From: Nemertoderma westbladi
Lineage: Eukaryota > Xenacoelomorpha > Nemertodermatida > Nemertodermatidae
Assembly: GCA_032718475.1 (NCBI GenBank)
Contig: JAUCBJ010007523.1
Location: forward strand, 1-22,041
Length of the DNA stretch: 22,041 nucleotides
Reading direction: 5' to 3'
Part shown: piece by piece, positions 9,319 to 18,350 of the stretch
Layout: every line of letters begins with the position of its first letter
How positions within the stretch are numbered: position 1 is the stretch's first letter
Notes under the pieces: generated by a model
What the model saw: the letters and a program-made list of their open reading frames with translations, nothing else
The model's database searches: none
What the model was told of the DNA's origin: nothing
Made by a program: the position numbers and the translations under genes

Positions 9319-10632
9319 GGTTATATTGAAAAATATCGAGACATGAAAAATATCGAGAGTAAAAATAACGTGAGTAAAAATATCGAGTGTTGAAAAATAA
9401 CGATAATATCGAGTGTTCAAAAAATATCGAGAGTAAAAATATCGAGAGTAAAAATAACGAGTGTTGAAAAATATCGAGAGTAAAAATATCGAGTGCTGAA
9501 AAATGTCGAGAGTAAAAATATCGAGATAAAAATATCGAGTGTTGAAAAATATCGAGAGTAAAAATATCGAGTGTTGAAAAATATCGAGAGTAAAAATATC
9601 GAGTGTTGAAAAATATCGAGAGTAAAAATATCGAGATAAAAATATCGAGTGTTGAAAAATATCGAGAGTAAAAATATCGAGTGTTGAAAAATATCGAGAG
9701 TAAAAATATCGAGTGTTGAAAAATATCGAGTGTTTATGAATATCGAGTGTTGAAAAATATCGAGAGTAAAAATATCGAGTGTTGAAAAATATCGAGAGTA
9801 AAAATATCGAGTGTTGAAAAATATCGAGAGTAAAAATATCGAGTGTTGAAAAATATCGAGTGTTTATGAATATCGAGTGTTGAAAAATATCGAGAGTAAA
9901 AATATATAGTGTTGAAAAATATACAGTGTAAAAATATCGATAGTAATAATTTTTTTAATAAGCTTTGTATGATAATTTTTTTCCTAAAAATGTTCTAGTA
10001 CAAAAAAATGTGTTCTAGAACAAAAATATTTATCAACATTGATAGGTTTCACGTGTACTACAACATTTATAAAAAGAAGTAGAAAATACTAGCTTTAAAA
10101 AATTAAAAAGGTGATCTAGAACTAAAAAATGTGTTCTAGAACAAAAATGATAGCTAGCACTTCTTCTATAATATTTATTTAAAAAATAGCAAAAACTAGC
10201 TATTATAATAAATCTGGTAAATGGGTACGGTACCCAAGGTGTATTATTGCCATTTATTTGCACTTGCACTGTTGTAACCCCATGCACTGCAATATTGTCC
10301 CATAATTCTAAATAAAATGCCCAAGCAAAGTGCAATATTTTTACTCTCGATATTTTTCAACACTGATATTTTTACTCTCGATATTTTTACTCTCGATATT
10401 TTTCAACACTCGATATTTTTCAACACTCGATATTTTTCAACACTCGATATTTTTACTCTCGATATTTTTCAACACTCGTTATTTTCGATATTTTTCATCT
10501 CGCGTTATTTTTACTCTCGATATTTTTTAATAACGTTAATTTTCAACACTCGTTATTTTTACTCTCGATATTTTTACTCTCGTTATTTTTACTCTCGATA
10601 TATTTCAAGTCTCGATATTTTTCACCATTACC
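9319..10632. mobile_element. Foldback-type element with tandem-repeat inverted arms
   Basis: The first 24 bases, GGTTATATTGAAAAATATCG-AGAC, match the complement of the right end (GGTAATGGTGAAAAATATCG-AGAC) at 21 positions, and the match continues in register for about 70 bases. The direct repeat ATAACGTG lies immediately outside both ends (9311-9318 and 10633-10640), as an 8-bp target duplication would. The left arm (to about 9945) is an array of AAAAATATCGAGAGT and GAAAAATATCGAGTGTT units, mostly as a 32-bp dimer. The right arm (about 10336-10632) is the same array inverted. Long arms built from short tandem repeats are the hallmark of foldback/Galileo-type DNA transposons. There is no transposase, so it would depend on another element. 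An 8-bp duplication with GG-starting ends would also suit Merlin- or Mutator-type chemistry; the superfamily is open. Confidence 0.72.
9946..10335. other. Spacer between the foldback arms, with TGTTCTAGAACA palindromes
   Basis: About 390 bp with no convincing coding frame. The palindrome TGTTCTAGAACA occurs twice, in a duplicated AAAAAATGTGTTCTAGAACA context (about 10004-10028 and 10125-10149). Related forms are GTTCTAGTAC near 9982 and ATCTAGAAC near 10113. GTTCTAGAAC fits two inverted heat-shock-element half sites (nTTCnnGAAn), so a protein-binding role is possible but unproven. Confidence 0.45.
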
Positions 10633-10814
10633 ATAACGTGCTGTATCATTATCAGCAAGGTCATGATGAGGACTTTGACTTTAATAAGAATTTAGAAGTA
10701 GATTAGTTAGTAAGTATATGTCAATTATCCCAACTAAACGGGACGAGAAGAGCATTATGCGTTGGTGGGCTGCAAATAAGGAATAATTTCCTATTTTACA
10801 AATACTTGTGCATA

Positions 10815-12441
10815 CCCGGATCAGAGTTCTTAGTAAAATTGCTATGAAATTGGTATGAATTGGTCTAAACTTTCCGTTAACTTATCAACTAGTAAAACTT
10901 CTGAGATTGTACTAAAATCTTAATAATAACTTGGGAAACATTGTAAGAATGACAAATTTGTTAAACTTTACAAATACAAATTTATTTAACTTAACAAGTG
11001 TGACACTATTACATAAGCTTTATAAGAATGACAAGTAGTATTAGTATACTTATGCAGAACTTGCCAAGGTCTTAAAAAATAACCTGAATTGACTGCCATG
11101 CTGCCATATGCTCAGTCAAGTGTCAGGCAGATATAGCGAGCGTATACTGTATAGCTCTGTACCGCTATAATCTGTATATGGCTGGGTTCTTTTTTAAAGT
11201 TTAACTTTAGGAAACATATTTTTTTGTGAATTATTAGTGCAGGCAGATGTGGAGGTATGCAACAATAACAATATTTAACAAAGAGGTTTAAAAAAATGTT
11301 TCAGTAATTCATATTTTCCATTTAGGCTAGTTCCGCTAGTTTACAACTTATCTTGTTTGTTTATAAATCCTTTAAACAAAATTTGAAAAGTAAATTTGAA
11401 GAAATGCTACAGGTACATGAAGAAGATTGGAAGATCGATTACTTTACTACTCGACTCTGCAACGCCAGTGCCAGTCCGTTGTGGCCTGGCCTAGCCAGAT
11501 ACTCATTGTTGTTCAGGGGGCACAATATCCCTACAGTTCGCAGGACAATGAGGGGATCATCCCTACATCCACCAACTCCTGAAATATCATCTACAGAACA
11601 ACTTGTTCTTGGACGGTAGATTATTACTTATTCTGTTCTATTGTTCACACCATTTTTCTAGTGAAAGTTTGTTCTACTGTATAATTCTACGGTATGATTC
11701 ATTCAGATTCATCAATGAATTTCCTCAAAGTGGCAATAGTAAATCGTTATTGTCGGTATGCAGATATGGCGCAATATTGAACCACCACAAGTGGAACAGA
11801 GTTTTGTTTATTGTTTTGATTAGAAAATAACACCACTGTTAACTGACCATTTCGATTAATATTTTAAATTAAATTAAAACACCCTACTTTTAAACACACT
11901 AGGCACATAGCTGGGGCTTGCAATCATTTTGCGCCATGAATTCCAGATATTACTATGTATCATGTTGCTTTGAATCTGTGTAATAGTATTAATTAACATT
12001 GATGATATTTGAGATTAAATACAGTCGACATTCTGTAACTAAAAATATTTCTAATTTATAAAGAAGGCATGGACCAGATATAATTATTACTAAACAGGAA
12101 CACGAAAGATATAGGACTCAGCCATAACTACACATGAACACGAATAAGATAGGACCATACAATACTCACTCAATAAGAGTTTGCAAATTACTTGCTACAG
12201 TATAAATGGTTTAAGGAATTATATAGTACTTTGCTATACTTAATAAGTGATTAACAAATGCTTGATATACAGGAAAAAAAAGTTACAATGACTGGCCATT
12301 ATTAATGAGTACTTGACAAATGCTTGCTAAACTGTAAAACAATTGGTTTTAAACTTATCAAGTTTGAGTAACTACTTGCATTGCAGTTGATCCAACTGTT
12401 TAACACGAACGTAACAATTGTAATAAGAATTCTGATCCGGG
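10815..12441. mobile_element. Inverted-repeat DNA element, 1.6 kb, flanked by TA
   Basis: CCCGGATCAGAGTTCTTAGT (from 10815) and the complement of the right end (CCCGGATCAGAATTCTTATT, to 12441) agree at 27 of the outer 32 positions. TA lies directly outside both ends (10813-10814 and 12442-12443), as expected for a TA target duplication (Tc1/mariner-like or related). Subterminal copies of ACAAATGCTTG occur at 12254-12264 and 12316-12326 in a longer 62-bp repeat context. No transposase is recognisable, so this is probably a non-autonomous or decayed copy. The TA could be chance, so the TIR match carries most of the weight. Confidence 0.6.
11353..11619 (+). CDS. Weak hypothetical coding segment inside the 1.6-kb element
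   Basis: Open frame of 88 codons. Its later part (about 11413-11615) is flanked by a possible acceptor (ATGCTACAG) and a weak donor (GTAGAT). It is richer in G+C than its surroundings and has mixed amino-acid composition, with a segment VRRTMRGSSLHPPTP. I recognise no domain. It could be an exon captured or left by the element, or chance. Confidence 0.2.
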   Translation: MFVYKSFKQNLKSKFEEMLQVHEEDWKIDYFTTRLCNASASPLWPGLARYSLLFRGHNIPTVRRTMRGSSLHPPTPEISSTEQLVLGR

Positions 12442-12663
12442 TACAGCATTTTGAATCTAGAACTTACAGTATAACACACAAACACACAGTTGTGTTTGAT
12501 GTTCTAAATAGGTTTTATTTTTTTATATATTATAAAAAGTACTAGCTGACACAAAAACAAAATTACTAGCTACCATCTTACTAACAGAAGGTCAAATAGT
12601 TGTTCTAGAACAAAAACCCTCATGATAACCGCGATCTCTATCAACCGCTAGGGGGAGGGTGTC

Positions 12664-12800
12664 GTCGCGTTACGGCTAATGTCGCGTTATTTTTTGAGAG
12701 ATTAGCCGTAACGCGACTTTGAAAGTCGCGGTACGGCTACTCAAAAAGTTGCGTTACGGCTAATGGTCGCGTTACGGCTAATGGTCGCGTTACGGCTAAT
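12664..12800. repeat. Cluster of a CpG-rich 17-mer in both orientations
   Basis: GTCGCGTTACGGCTAAT occurs exactly at 12664-12680, 12766-12782 and 12784-12800. Near copies lie at 12725-12740 and 12748-12764, a fragment at 12681-12690, and an exact inverted copy at 12701-12717. The first copy and the inverted copy make a perfect 17-bp stem with a 20-base loop. The CpG-rich unit stands out from the AT-rich surroundings. A GTTCTAGAAC palindrome identical to those in the foldback spacer lies just upstream (12602-12611). Confidence 0.85.
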
Positions 12801-12916
12801 CTATTGTCTTGGTTTTACATAGGGAATCATTATCAATAATATTCTATGGTGTTTACGTACATCAGATGAGGTCCGAATAATGTAATGTAATAATGTTTTA
12901 CAGCATGGGAGTCTCC

Positions 12917-12940
12917 GGGGGGGGGGGGGGGGGGGGGGGG
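12917..12940. repeat. Poly-G tract (24 G)
   Basis: Longest homopolymer in the window, 24 G in a row. Confidence 0.9.
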
Positions 12941-13050
12941 AGATATACCATCTTTCATACTGAAGGGTTCTTCGACAACCTCACATTCAATATAATATTG
13001 TGGGGCGAGCCACGAAGCCTTAGCATATGGGTGCCATTAACGAGTTGACT

Positions 13051-13074
13051 GTCGTCATCGTCGTCGTCGTCGTC
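13051..13074. repeat. GTC trinucleotide microsatellite
   Basis: GTCGTCATC followed by GTC repeats, which would read as poly-Asp on the minus strand inside a 75-codon open frame (12955-13182). That frame has no recognisable domain or splice context, so I annotate only the repeat. Confidence 0.75.
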
Positions 13075-13359
13075 TGTCATCAATTTTTGATCGCTAATAG
13101 CTCGGGTATTCCTTGATGAATTAAACGAAACTTGGTACGTATGTAGTCCGGCAAAAGTTTGGTAAAGAACGAACGAAGGCAACGTGTTTACAGTGGATAC
13201 GAGTATCCATCTGCCATAAATCAGCAGTTACTCTCACAATTTCGAGACTAGTACACAGTCAGACAGTACGGGTGTACAGGCAATGGTACCGGTAGCGGTA
13301 AGCCCAAGCCCTGCCTACCTCCACCCAGTGCTCCACACGCAAACACGGACACGGAAATA

Positions 13360-13493
13360 ATAATAATTATTATTGCAGCTGACTGTTCGATTACTATTTT
13401 AAAATTACCGCCACAATAAATTGATTTGAAATTCACTTCAGGGGGGTTAGTTTAAAACAGCATTATTTAACAGTTTAAAACATCTTAATTCAA
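13360..13493. repeat. Direct repeat copy 1 (134 bp, identical to 15970-16103)
   Basis: Begins ATAATAATTATTATTGCAGC and ends CATCTTAATTCAA. All 134 bases are the same as in the second copy 2610 bases away, while sequence outside the copies does not match. It has no TG...CA ends. Confidence 0.95.
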
Positions 13494-13951
13494 TTATACA
13501 GATTATTTAATTTAAATTATTAAAAGATTAATTTAAAGATTATTCAAATAACAGCCAGCACTATTTGACAGAGCGGACACAGAATATAACATAACTTTAC
13601 AAACACAATAGCCGGAGGAGTCGACTTTGTAATAATAATTGCACTTAAACACAACAGTAAAGTACCGGTAGGCCTATACCGTACCTTAAGTAAGTACCGT
13701 TAATGCTAAAAATCATAACTAATTACTCAAAAATATTGCATAGATGGTTGGTCTTGAATGGCCAAGTCTCAACGAAAATTAGCACAAAATCTCAAAAACA
13801 GAATAAACGATCTGAAAATTAAATAATTATTTTGGAAATAAATCTGATTAAAGATTATAATAATGTTATAATAACGTTGCAGTAAAGTTATTAAATCAAA
13901 GATTATTGAGTTATTGAAAATAAATTGCAACAAAACTATAATAGCACCTTA

Positions 13952-14365
13952 TTAACGATTATGATTCCGACGCAACGAATTTCCTTCAGCGAGATTAGCG
14001 GCCGCCGCATCTTCGGAGTGACGAGCGGTTACTCGATAGGCTGCCAACTCCTGGCGAGCTGTTGTCAGCTGCTGCCGCAAGTTAAACCTTTGCAGCATAA
14101 CCGCGGCCCATTCGTCCTGTATAGATTTTAGCATAGCCGGGCAGGTGGTTGCGGAAGGAGGTATCGGGTTAGGCCAAATCGACGGGTTGATTTTTATATC
14201 AACTAACATGTCAATGGTTAGAGGCTCGCCGTTTATAGGGTCGCATCCGCTCTCCTCAATAAATTTTTCGATGAGTCGACGTTCGAACACGAAGTTCGAG
14301 GTTGGACAAACAACTGGATTATCTGGTACTTCGTGTGATATCGAGCAATACATATACCTTGCCAT
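13952..14365 (-). pseudogene. Truncated intronless copy of the Prp19 U-box region
   Basis: The 137-codon frame is clearly related to the N terminus of Prp19 (PRPF19), the U-box E3 ubiquitin ligase at the heart of the NineTeen spliceosome complex. Residues 7-60 carry the U-box pattern (CSISHEVPDNP, then ERRLIEKFIEESG and DPINGEPL). They are followed by the PPSAT linker and QDEWAAVMLQRFNLRQQL, the start of the Prp19 oligomerisation coiled coil. Relative to the family, about 11 residues are missing in frame after RQELA. The tail (YRVTAR onward) decays and ends at TAA, TAA. The rest of the coiled coil and all WD40 repeats, several hundred residues in the family, are absent. No introns interrupt the copy, which suggests a retrocopy or captured fragment. 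The U-box itself has no stop, so a short protein could still be made. It lies between the two 134-bp direct repeats. Confidence 0.82.
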
Positions 14366-15969
14366 TATTGCTGTTTTGATTGCTACAGTATTAGGCTATC
14401 AGTACAGTGATAGGGTACAGTACAGGATAGTGATTAGGCCTACTGTATTACCGGTACCTGATGATGACTGATTTACAGGATTTACTGCAGTATAGCAGAA
14501 TAACGTAACTGCAGAACTGGGGTGATATGTTGTAGCGGCCAGGCTACTGTGCGGCTGAGCGCGTTAAAATTTTGGTGCGGCGGGTTGAAATATTGCAGTA
14601 TGGCGGTGTTTTGTATTACGCGCACAATCGAGCATACTAGGGTTGAAAATGACTTGGGTGTGATTAAGTTCAGTTTTATTTATTATCAATTATTGTAGGG
14701 CGATAGTTCATTATTTTCAATAATTCGATAAAATATTATTATATAATTTACAATTTACCGGTAATTAAATAGAATTGTTTGAAAACTGCGTTAATAAACT
14801 GTTAAATAGGGGTATTATCAAAAGGTTGGGAAAAATTCGTCTGTTTTGGTAAAGTATTGAAAATGAAAAATAGGTGAACCGGTAATGGTAAAAGTAAAAC
14901 AATAAATTTAAGGTCTGAATAAGGGGCAAGGGGGGACTCGATTGAGCGGTGAAACACGCTGCCTAACAACCGACCAAAATTATCAGTGAAAAAGGATCAC
15001 TTAATAAAGATTCTGAGCTTTTTTATAGTAATTTGTGCATTAATGGGTTTCCCGATATATTACTCGATAATTAACGGTCAAAGTTCAAACACTGGCATCT
15101 GAATGATATTGCTGAATTAATAATTACGGGTATAGCCAATAGGATAGCCGCACTGTATCAACTGCTAAATCAGGGCAAAATGCATCTATATTGGATATAG
15201 TGAATGCTCATACAACGCTGAGTTGCATTCTAAGTACAGCGATTGGATCGGTCATTCAAAAAACCCCACAAAGAATGAATGAATGTAAAAATACATGAGT
15301 TTGTTTGAAGGTAATCCAATCCAATTAAGGCGGCCCTTCTGATGAAATGATAAATGATATGCGGGATTTAATGAATAACCAAACCAAGAACTGCACAATA
15401 AAATGGTTGTATGCGTGGTAAGGGCAGAATAATTGGCAATTGAATTCATTTTATCTATGTGAAACTGCCCATGTACAAACTTCCCAGACACCGGGAGGGT
15501 GCCGAAAATTTCAGGTCTGCCGTCATTCTAATGCCTGGAAAAGGTGAGTGATCAAAATGGTAACGGAATAGCCCAAAATGCACAAAAATAACTATAAATA
15601 AATATCATTCTAGCATTTTAGAAGTTTGAGTTTGGCCGTCGGCGCAACGTGAATCGCTAATTAATTGAGAGGGTTCTGAGAGGATTATTACTAAATACAG
15701 TATGTACGTGGATATTAAATGCTTAAAGATAATAATAATTTAAAACAAATTACAGTATAAGACGTTATAATAATAATAAAATAAATAATTATATGTACTG
15801 GAAAAAGGTTAATTACTGTCATGGGTAAAGGGTTCGGTGGCAACATTATAGGGAAAATGGGCTTAAAGCCGCACCACGCATAGTGGGCAAAGCCGCAACA
15901 AAAGGATAATGGGCTCTACCGCCGCAACAATGGTCACAACTACTACTGGTAGGTTACGAAACTGAAAGT
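14366..15969. other. Gene-free stretch between the Prp19 fragment and direct repeat copy 2
   Basis: No recognisable coding region. A 79-codon open frame on the minus strand (15252-15491) shows no domain. No tRNA primer site, polypurine tract or capsid/polymerase motif of an LTR retrotransposon was seen. Confidence 0.45.
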
Positions 15970-16103
15970 ATAATAATTATTATTGCAGCTGACTGTTCGA
16001 TTACTATTTTAAAATTACCGCCACAATAAATTGATTTGAAATTCACTTCAGGGGGGTTAGTTTAAAACAGCATTATTTAACAGTTTAAAACATCTTAATT
16101 CAA
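15970..16103. repeat. Direct repeat copy 2 (134 bp, identical to 13360-13493)
   Basis: Second copy of the 134-bp sequence. The zero divergence implies recent duplication or gene conversion. Confidence 0.95.
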
Positions 16104-16420
16104 GCAGCGCAGCACTGATAAAAATATTATGACAATAATGTTATAAGTGATTAAACGGAACAATGGATGGGCAGATGAGGAGAAAATAGAAAAAACAGCT
16201 CGTTTTTGTTATATTTCGGACTCTTTACGGGAGGCCGTCGTCGTCCGTCAGGCAGTACCGGTATTGTATTGACGGAGTACCGGTCCGGTACAGTAACGGA
16301 AAACACTGCACATATTTAAAAATCCCGCTTTTGTGCAAATACATATAGGCCTACTGAAGCGATAATTCAATAAAGTACAAATGCAAATATTTTTGGTATG
16401 TAATATTTTTGGTACACAAT

Positions 16421-17432
16421 TAATAATAATAATAATAATAATTTATTTATAACGCGCCTTTTAAGGGCAATAAATCAAGGCGCAGGTACGCGTACACAAT
16501 TAGTTAATTACGTATTCTAACGAAAAGTAGTGTGTTTTCAGCCGCGACTTAAACAATTCCACGGTGTGTGCACTGCGGACCGAATAAGGGAGAGCGTTCC
16601 ATAAACGGGGCCCGGCAACTGAGAAAGCCCGCCTCCCGTAACTTTCTAGCCGATAACGAGGCGCAACCAGAGTTAGTTCATCATCACCTGGACGCAGAGA
16701 ACGATGAGGAATGTACCGGGTCAGCAAATTCTTTAAATAGCTCGGAGCGTAGCCATTGATACACTTATATACTATAAGTACAATCTTAAAGTCAATGCGT
16801 CGCAATACAGGCAACCAGTGGAGATATTTGAGCACAGGTTTAATATGTTCTCGTTTCTTTGTGCCTGTTAGTAGGCGCGCCGCAGAGTTCTGGACATATT
16901 GTAGTTTGTTTATATATTTGTCTGGCAATCCATAATATAACGAATTGTTATTGTCTAAAGAGCTGGTGATAAATGCGTGGATTAGCGTTTCGAGGTCATG
17001 TTTTGCTAAACACCGCCGTATTTTTGATAGATTTCGGATGTGGAAAAATGCACTGCGAACAGTTAGAGATATTTGCTTACTGAACGTCATATAATGATCC
17101 ATAGTAAAGCCGATATTGCGGGCATCGGTGCTGCAGCCCACCACGTCGATACCAATACGTATTTGTGGGTTGTCAACTGATGTGCCAAATCGCGACTGCA
17201 GTAGCAGCGCTTCGGTTTTCTCGGAGTTCATCTTGAGCATATATGTGTACATCCATTTCTGAATATCATTTAGGCAATCCTCAGTCACCTGAACTGCTGA
17301 ATCAATATTTACAGATTTGAAACTGATATATATTTGAGTATCATCAGCATACAGATGGTATGATAAACCATCTGTATGTTTTACATACAGACATACATTG
17401 AGCGCAATTGCGGTAGGCCCTATCGCAAATGT
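16421..17432 (-). mobile_element. 5'-truncated L2/CR1-like LINE, reverse-transcriptase 3' part
   Basis: A frame open from 17432 to the stop at 16500 encodes about 310 residues from the RT palm onward. The catalytic box YADD is at 17351-17340 (context YHLYADDTQIYISF). It is followed by the thumb (LNDIQKWM, KMNSEKTEALLL) and the C-terminal block typical of L2/CR1/Rex-like elements (NSAARLLTG, then HWLPVLRRIDFKI, GYAPSYL, GRRAFSVAGPRLWNALP). The N-side of RT and the endonuclease are missing, and a TGA sits just upstream, so this is an ordinary 5'-truncated copy. The 3' UTR is about 60 bp and ends GGCGCGTTATAAATAAATT followed by an (ATT)n tail (16421-16442 on the plus strand), as in L2-type elements. 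No target duplication was found. Too short to be active. Confidence 0.9.
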
Positions 17433-17453
17433 TCAACGGGGTGAACATTTGCG
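17424..17453. repeat. Perfect 12-bp inverted repeat at the LINE 5' break
   Basis: CGCAAATGTTCA (17424-17435) and TGAACATTTGCG (17442-17453) flank a 6-base loop (ACGGGG). A further CATTTGCG follows at once. The LINE-like reading stops within this palindrome, which may mark the integration junction or an end-joining event. Confidence 0.75.
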
Positions 17454-17594
17454 CTCATTTGCGCCGATAACTTTAGTATGCGACACGAATGCAAATATGT
17501 AAACTTTTTGGAGGAAAGGATCTGTACTATACGGAGGCTGATCTTTGCCAAGTAATAAATTTTTTTTTCAATGTTTTTTTTCATAAGTTCTCCA

Positions 17595-17651
17595 TGGTCG
17601 ACCAAAAATTAACTTACGGTCGACCATAAATTATTAATTTTTGGTCGACCA
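17595..17651. repeat. Perfect 18-bp inverted repeat with GGTCGACC
   Basis: TGGTCGACCAAAAATTAA (17595-17612) is mirrored exactly by TTAATTTTTGGTCGACCA (17634-17651). A third GGTCGACCATAAATTA lies in the loop (from 17618) and the right arm also runs into CATAAATTA, giving three related units in 60 bp. Confidence 0.85.
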
Positions 17652-17850
17652 TAAATTAATTTCTGGAAGTATGAATTTTCCGGTACCTTTGTAGGGCGAG
17701 ATTTGGACAGGCCATTAATTTGTTAGGGTATTGGGAAAACAGCCAATTATACGTTTATTTGAATGTAATTACTAAAGTACCCAATGAATGGCCTGTCCAA
17801 ATTTCGCCCTACCAGGAACCGGGAAATTCAAACTTCCGGAAAGTAATTTA
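17652..17850. mobile_element. Short palindromic MITE-like element (about 199 bp)
   Basis: The left arm (17652-17716) and the complement of the right arm (17787-17850) match over about 65 bp, starting TAAATTAATTTCTGGAAG / TAAATTACTTTCCGGAAG and ending in GATTTGGACAGGCCATT / AATTTGGACAGGCCATT. Only about 70 bases separate the arms, so the element is nearly a full hairpin. It has no coding capacity. Arms beginning TAAATTA and absence of a longer duplication leave TA or TAA as possible target duplications; the family is not recognised. Confidence 0.75.
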
Positions 17851-18287
17851 ATAGCCCATGAATTTCTTGAGACGTCTCGTATAGGACACTGGCCTTGAAG
17901 ATGCGGATAATCTCGTGAGAGTCATGGATGATAGCTGATAGCACTGATAGGTCGTTTTATAAGCGCAAGTTTGTTTATAAGCAGGTATAGCATTCTTAAC
18001 GCAGCTGCAAATGCAGCATACCGATTATATATAGATAAATGGTAAAGATACACTGTTTCTTTCTCATTTATTAAATTTGTATATGTATTCATACTGTGTA
18101 TACTGTAAATGAATGAAAAAGTCGCATTGGACAAACTAGTATTTATTACAGATTATAATTCATCAACTTATAAAAATTTACTGTCCATTATAGAATAATC
18201 AATAATACTGTACATCCAGTTACAATAAAATAATCAATTTAATCTGTCTTTGGTTTCAGTAACTGCAACTTGAAGGAGAATTTTATC

Positions 18288-18330
18288 ATATATAGACAGA
18301 TATAGATACGATAGACACGATATAGACAGA
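18288..18330. repeat. TATAGACAGA-like simple repeat
   Basis: Decayed decamer repeat (TATAGACAGA, TATAGATACG, ATAGACACGA, TATAGACAGA) just past the donor of the TRAF exon, within its intron or remnant flank. Confidence 0.7.
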
Positions 18331-18350
18331 AAGAAAACCTTTACCTTTAC

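Noticed and set aside
9300-9950. CRISPR-like array in the AAAAATATCGAG region
   Set aside because: The repeats are directly adjacent without unique spacers, and the surroundings are those of an animal genome.
10317-10706. 129-codon plus-strand frame rich in DIFTLDIF-like repeats
   Set aside because: It is a translation of the inverted foldback arm (array of CTCGATATTTTT), open in two overlapping frames.
12955-13182. 75-codon minus-strand frame with a run of Asp
   Set aside because: The Asp run is a GTC/GAC microsatellite, and nothing else supports coding.
14145-14471. 108-codon plus-strand open frame
   Set aside because: Lies opposite the Prp19-like frame, which has clear family similarity; this one has none.
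13360-16103. Complete LTR retrotransposon bounded by the 134-bp repeats
   Set aside because: The repeats lack TG...CA ends, and no primer site, polypurine tract, gag or pol was seen; kept only as an open possibility.
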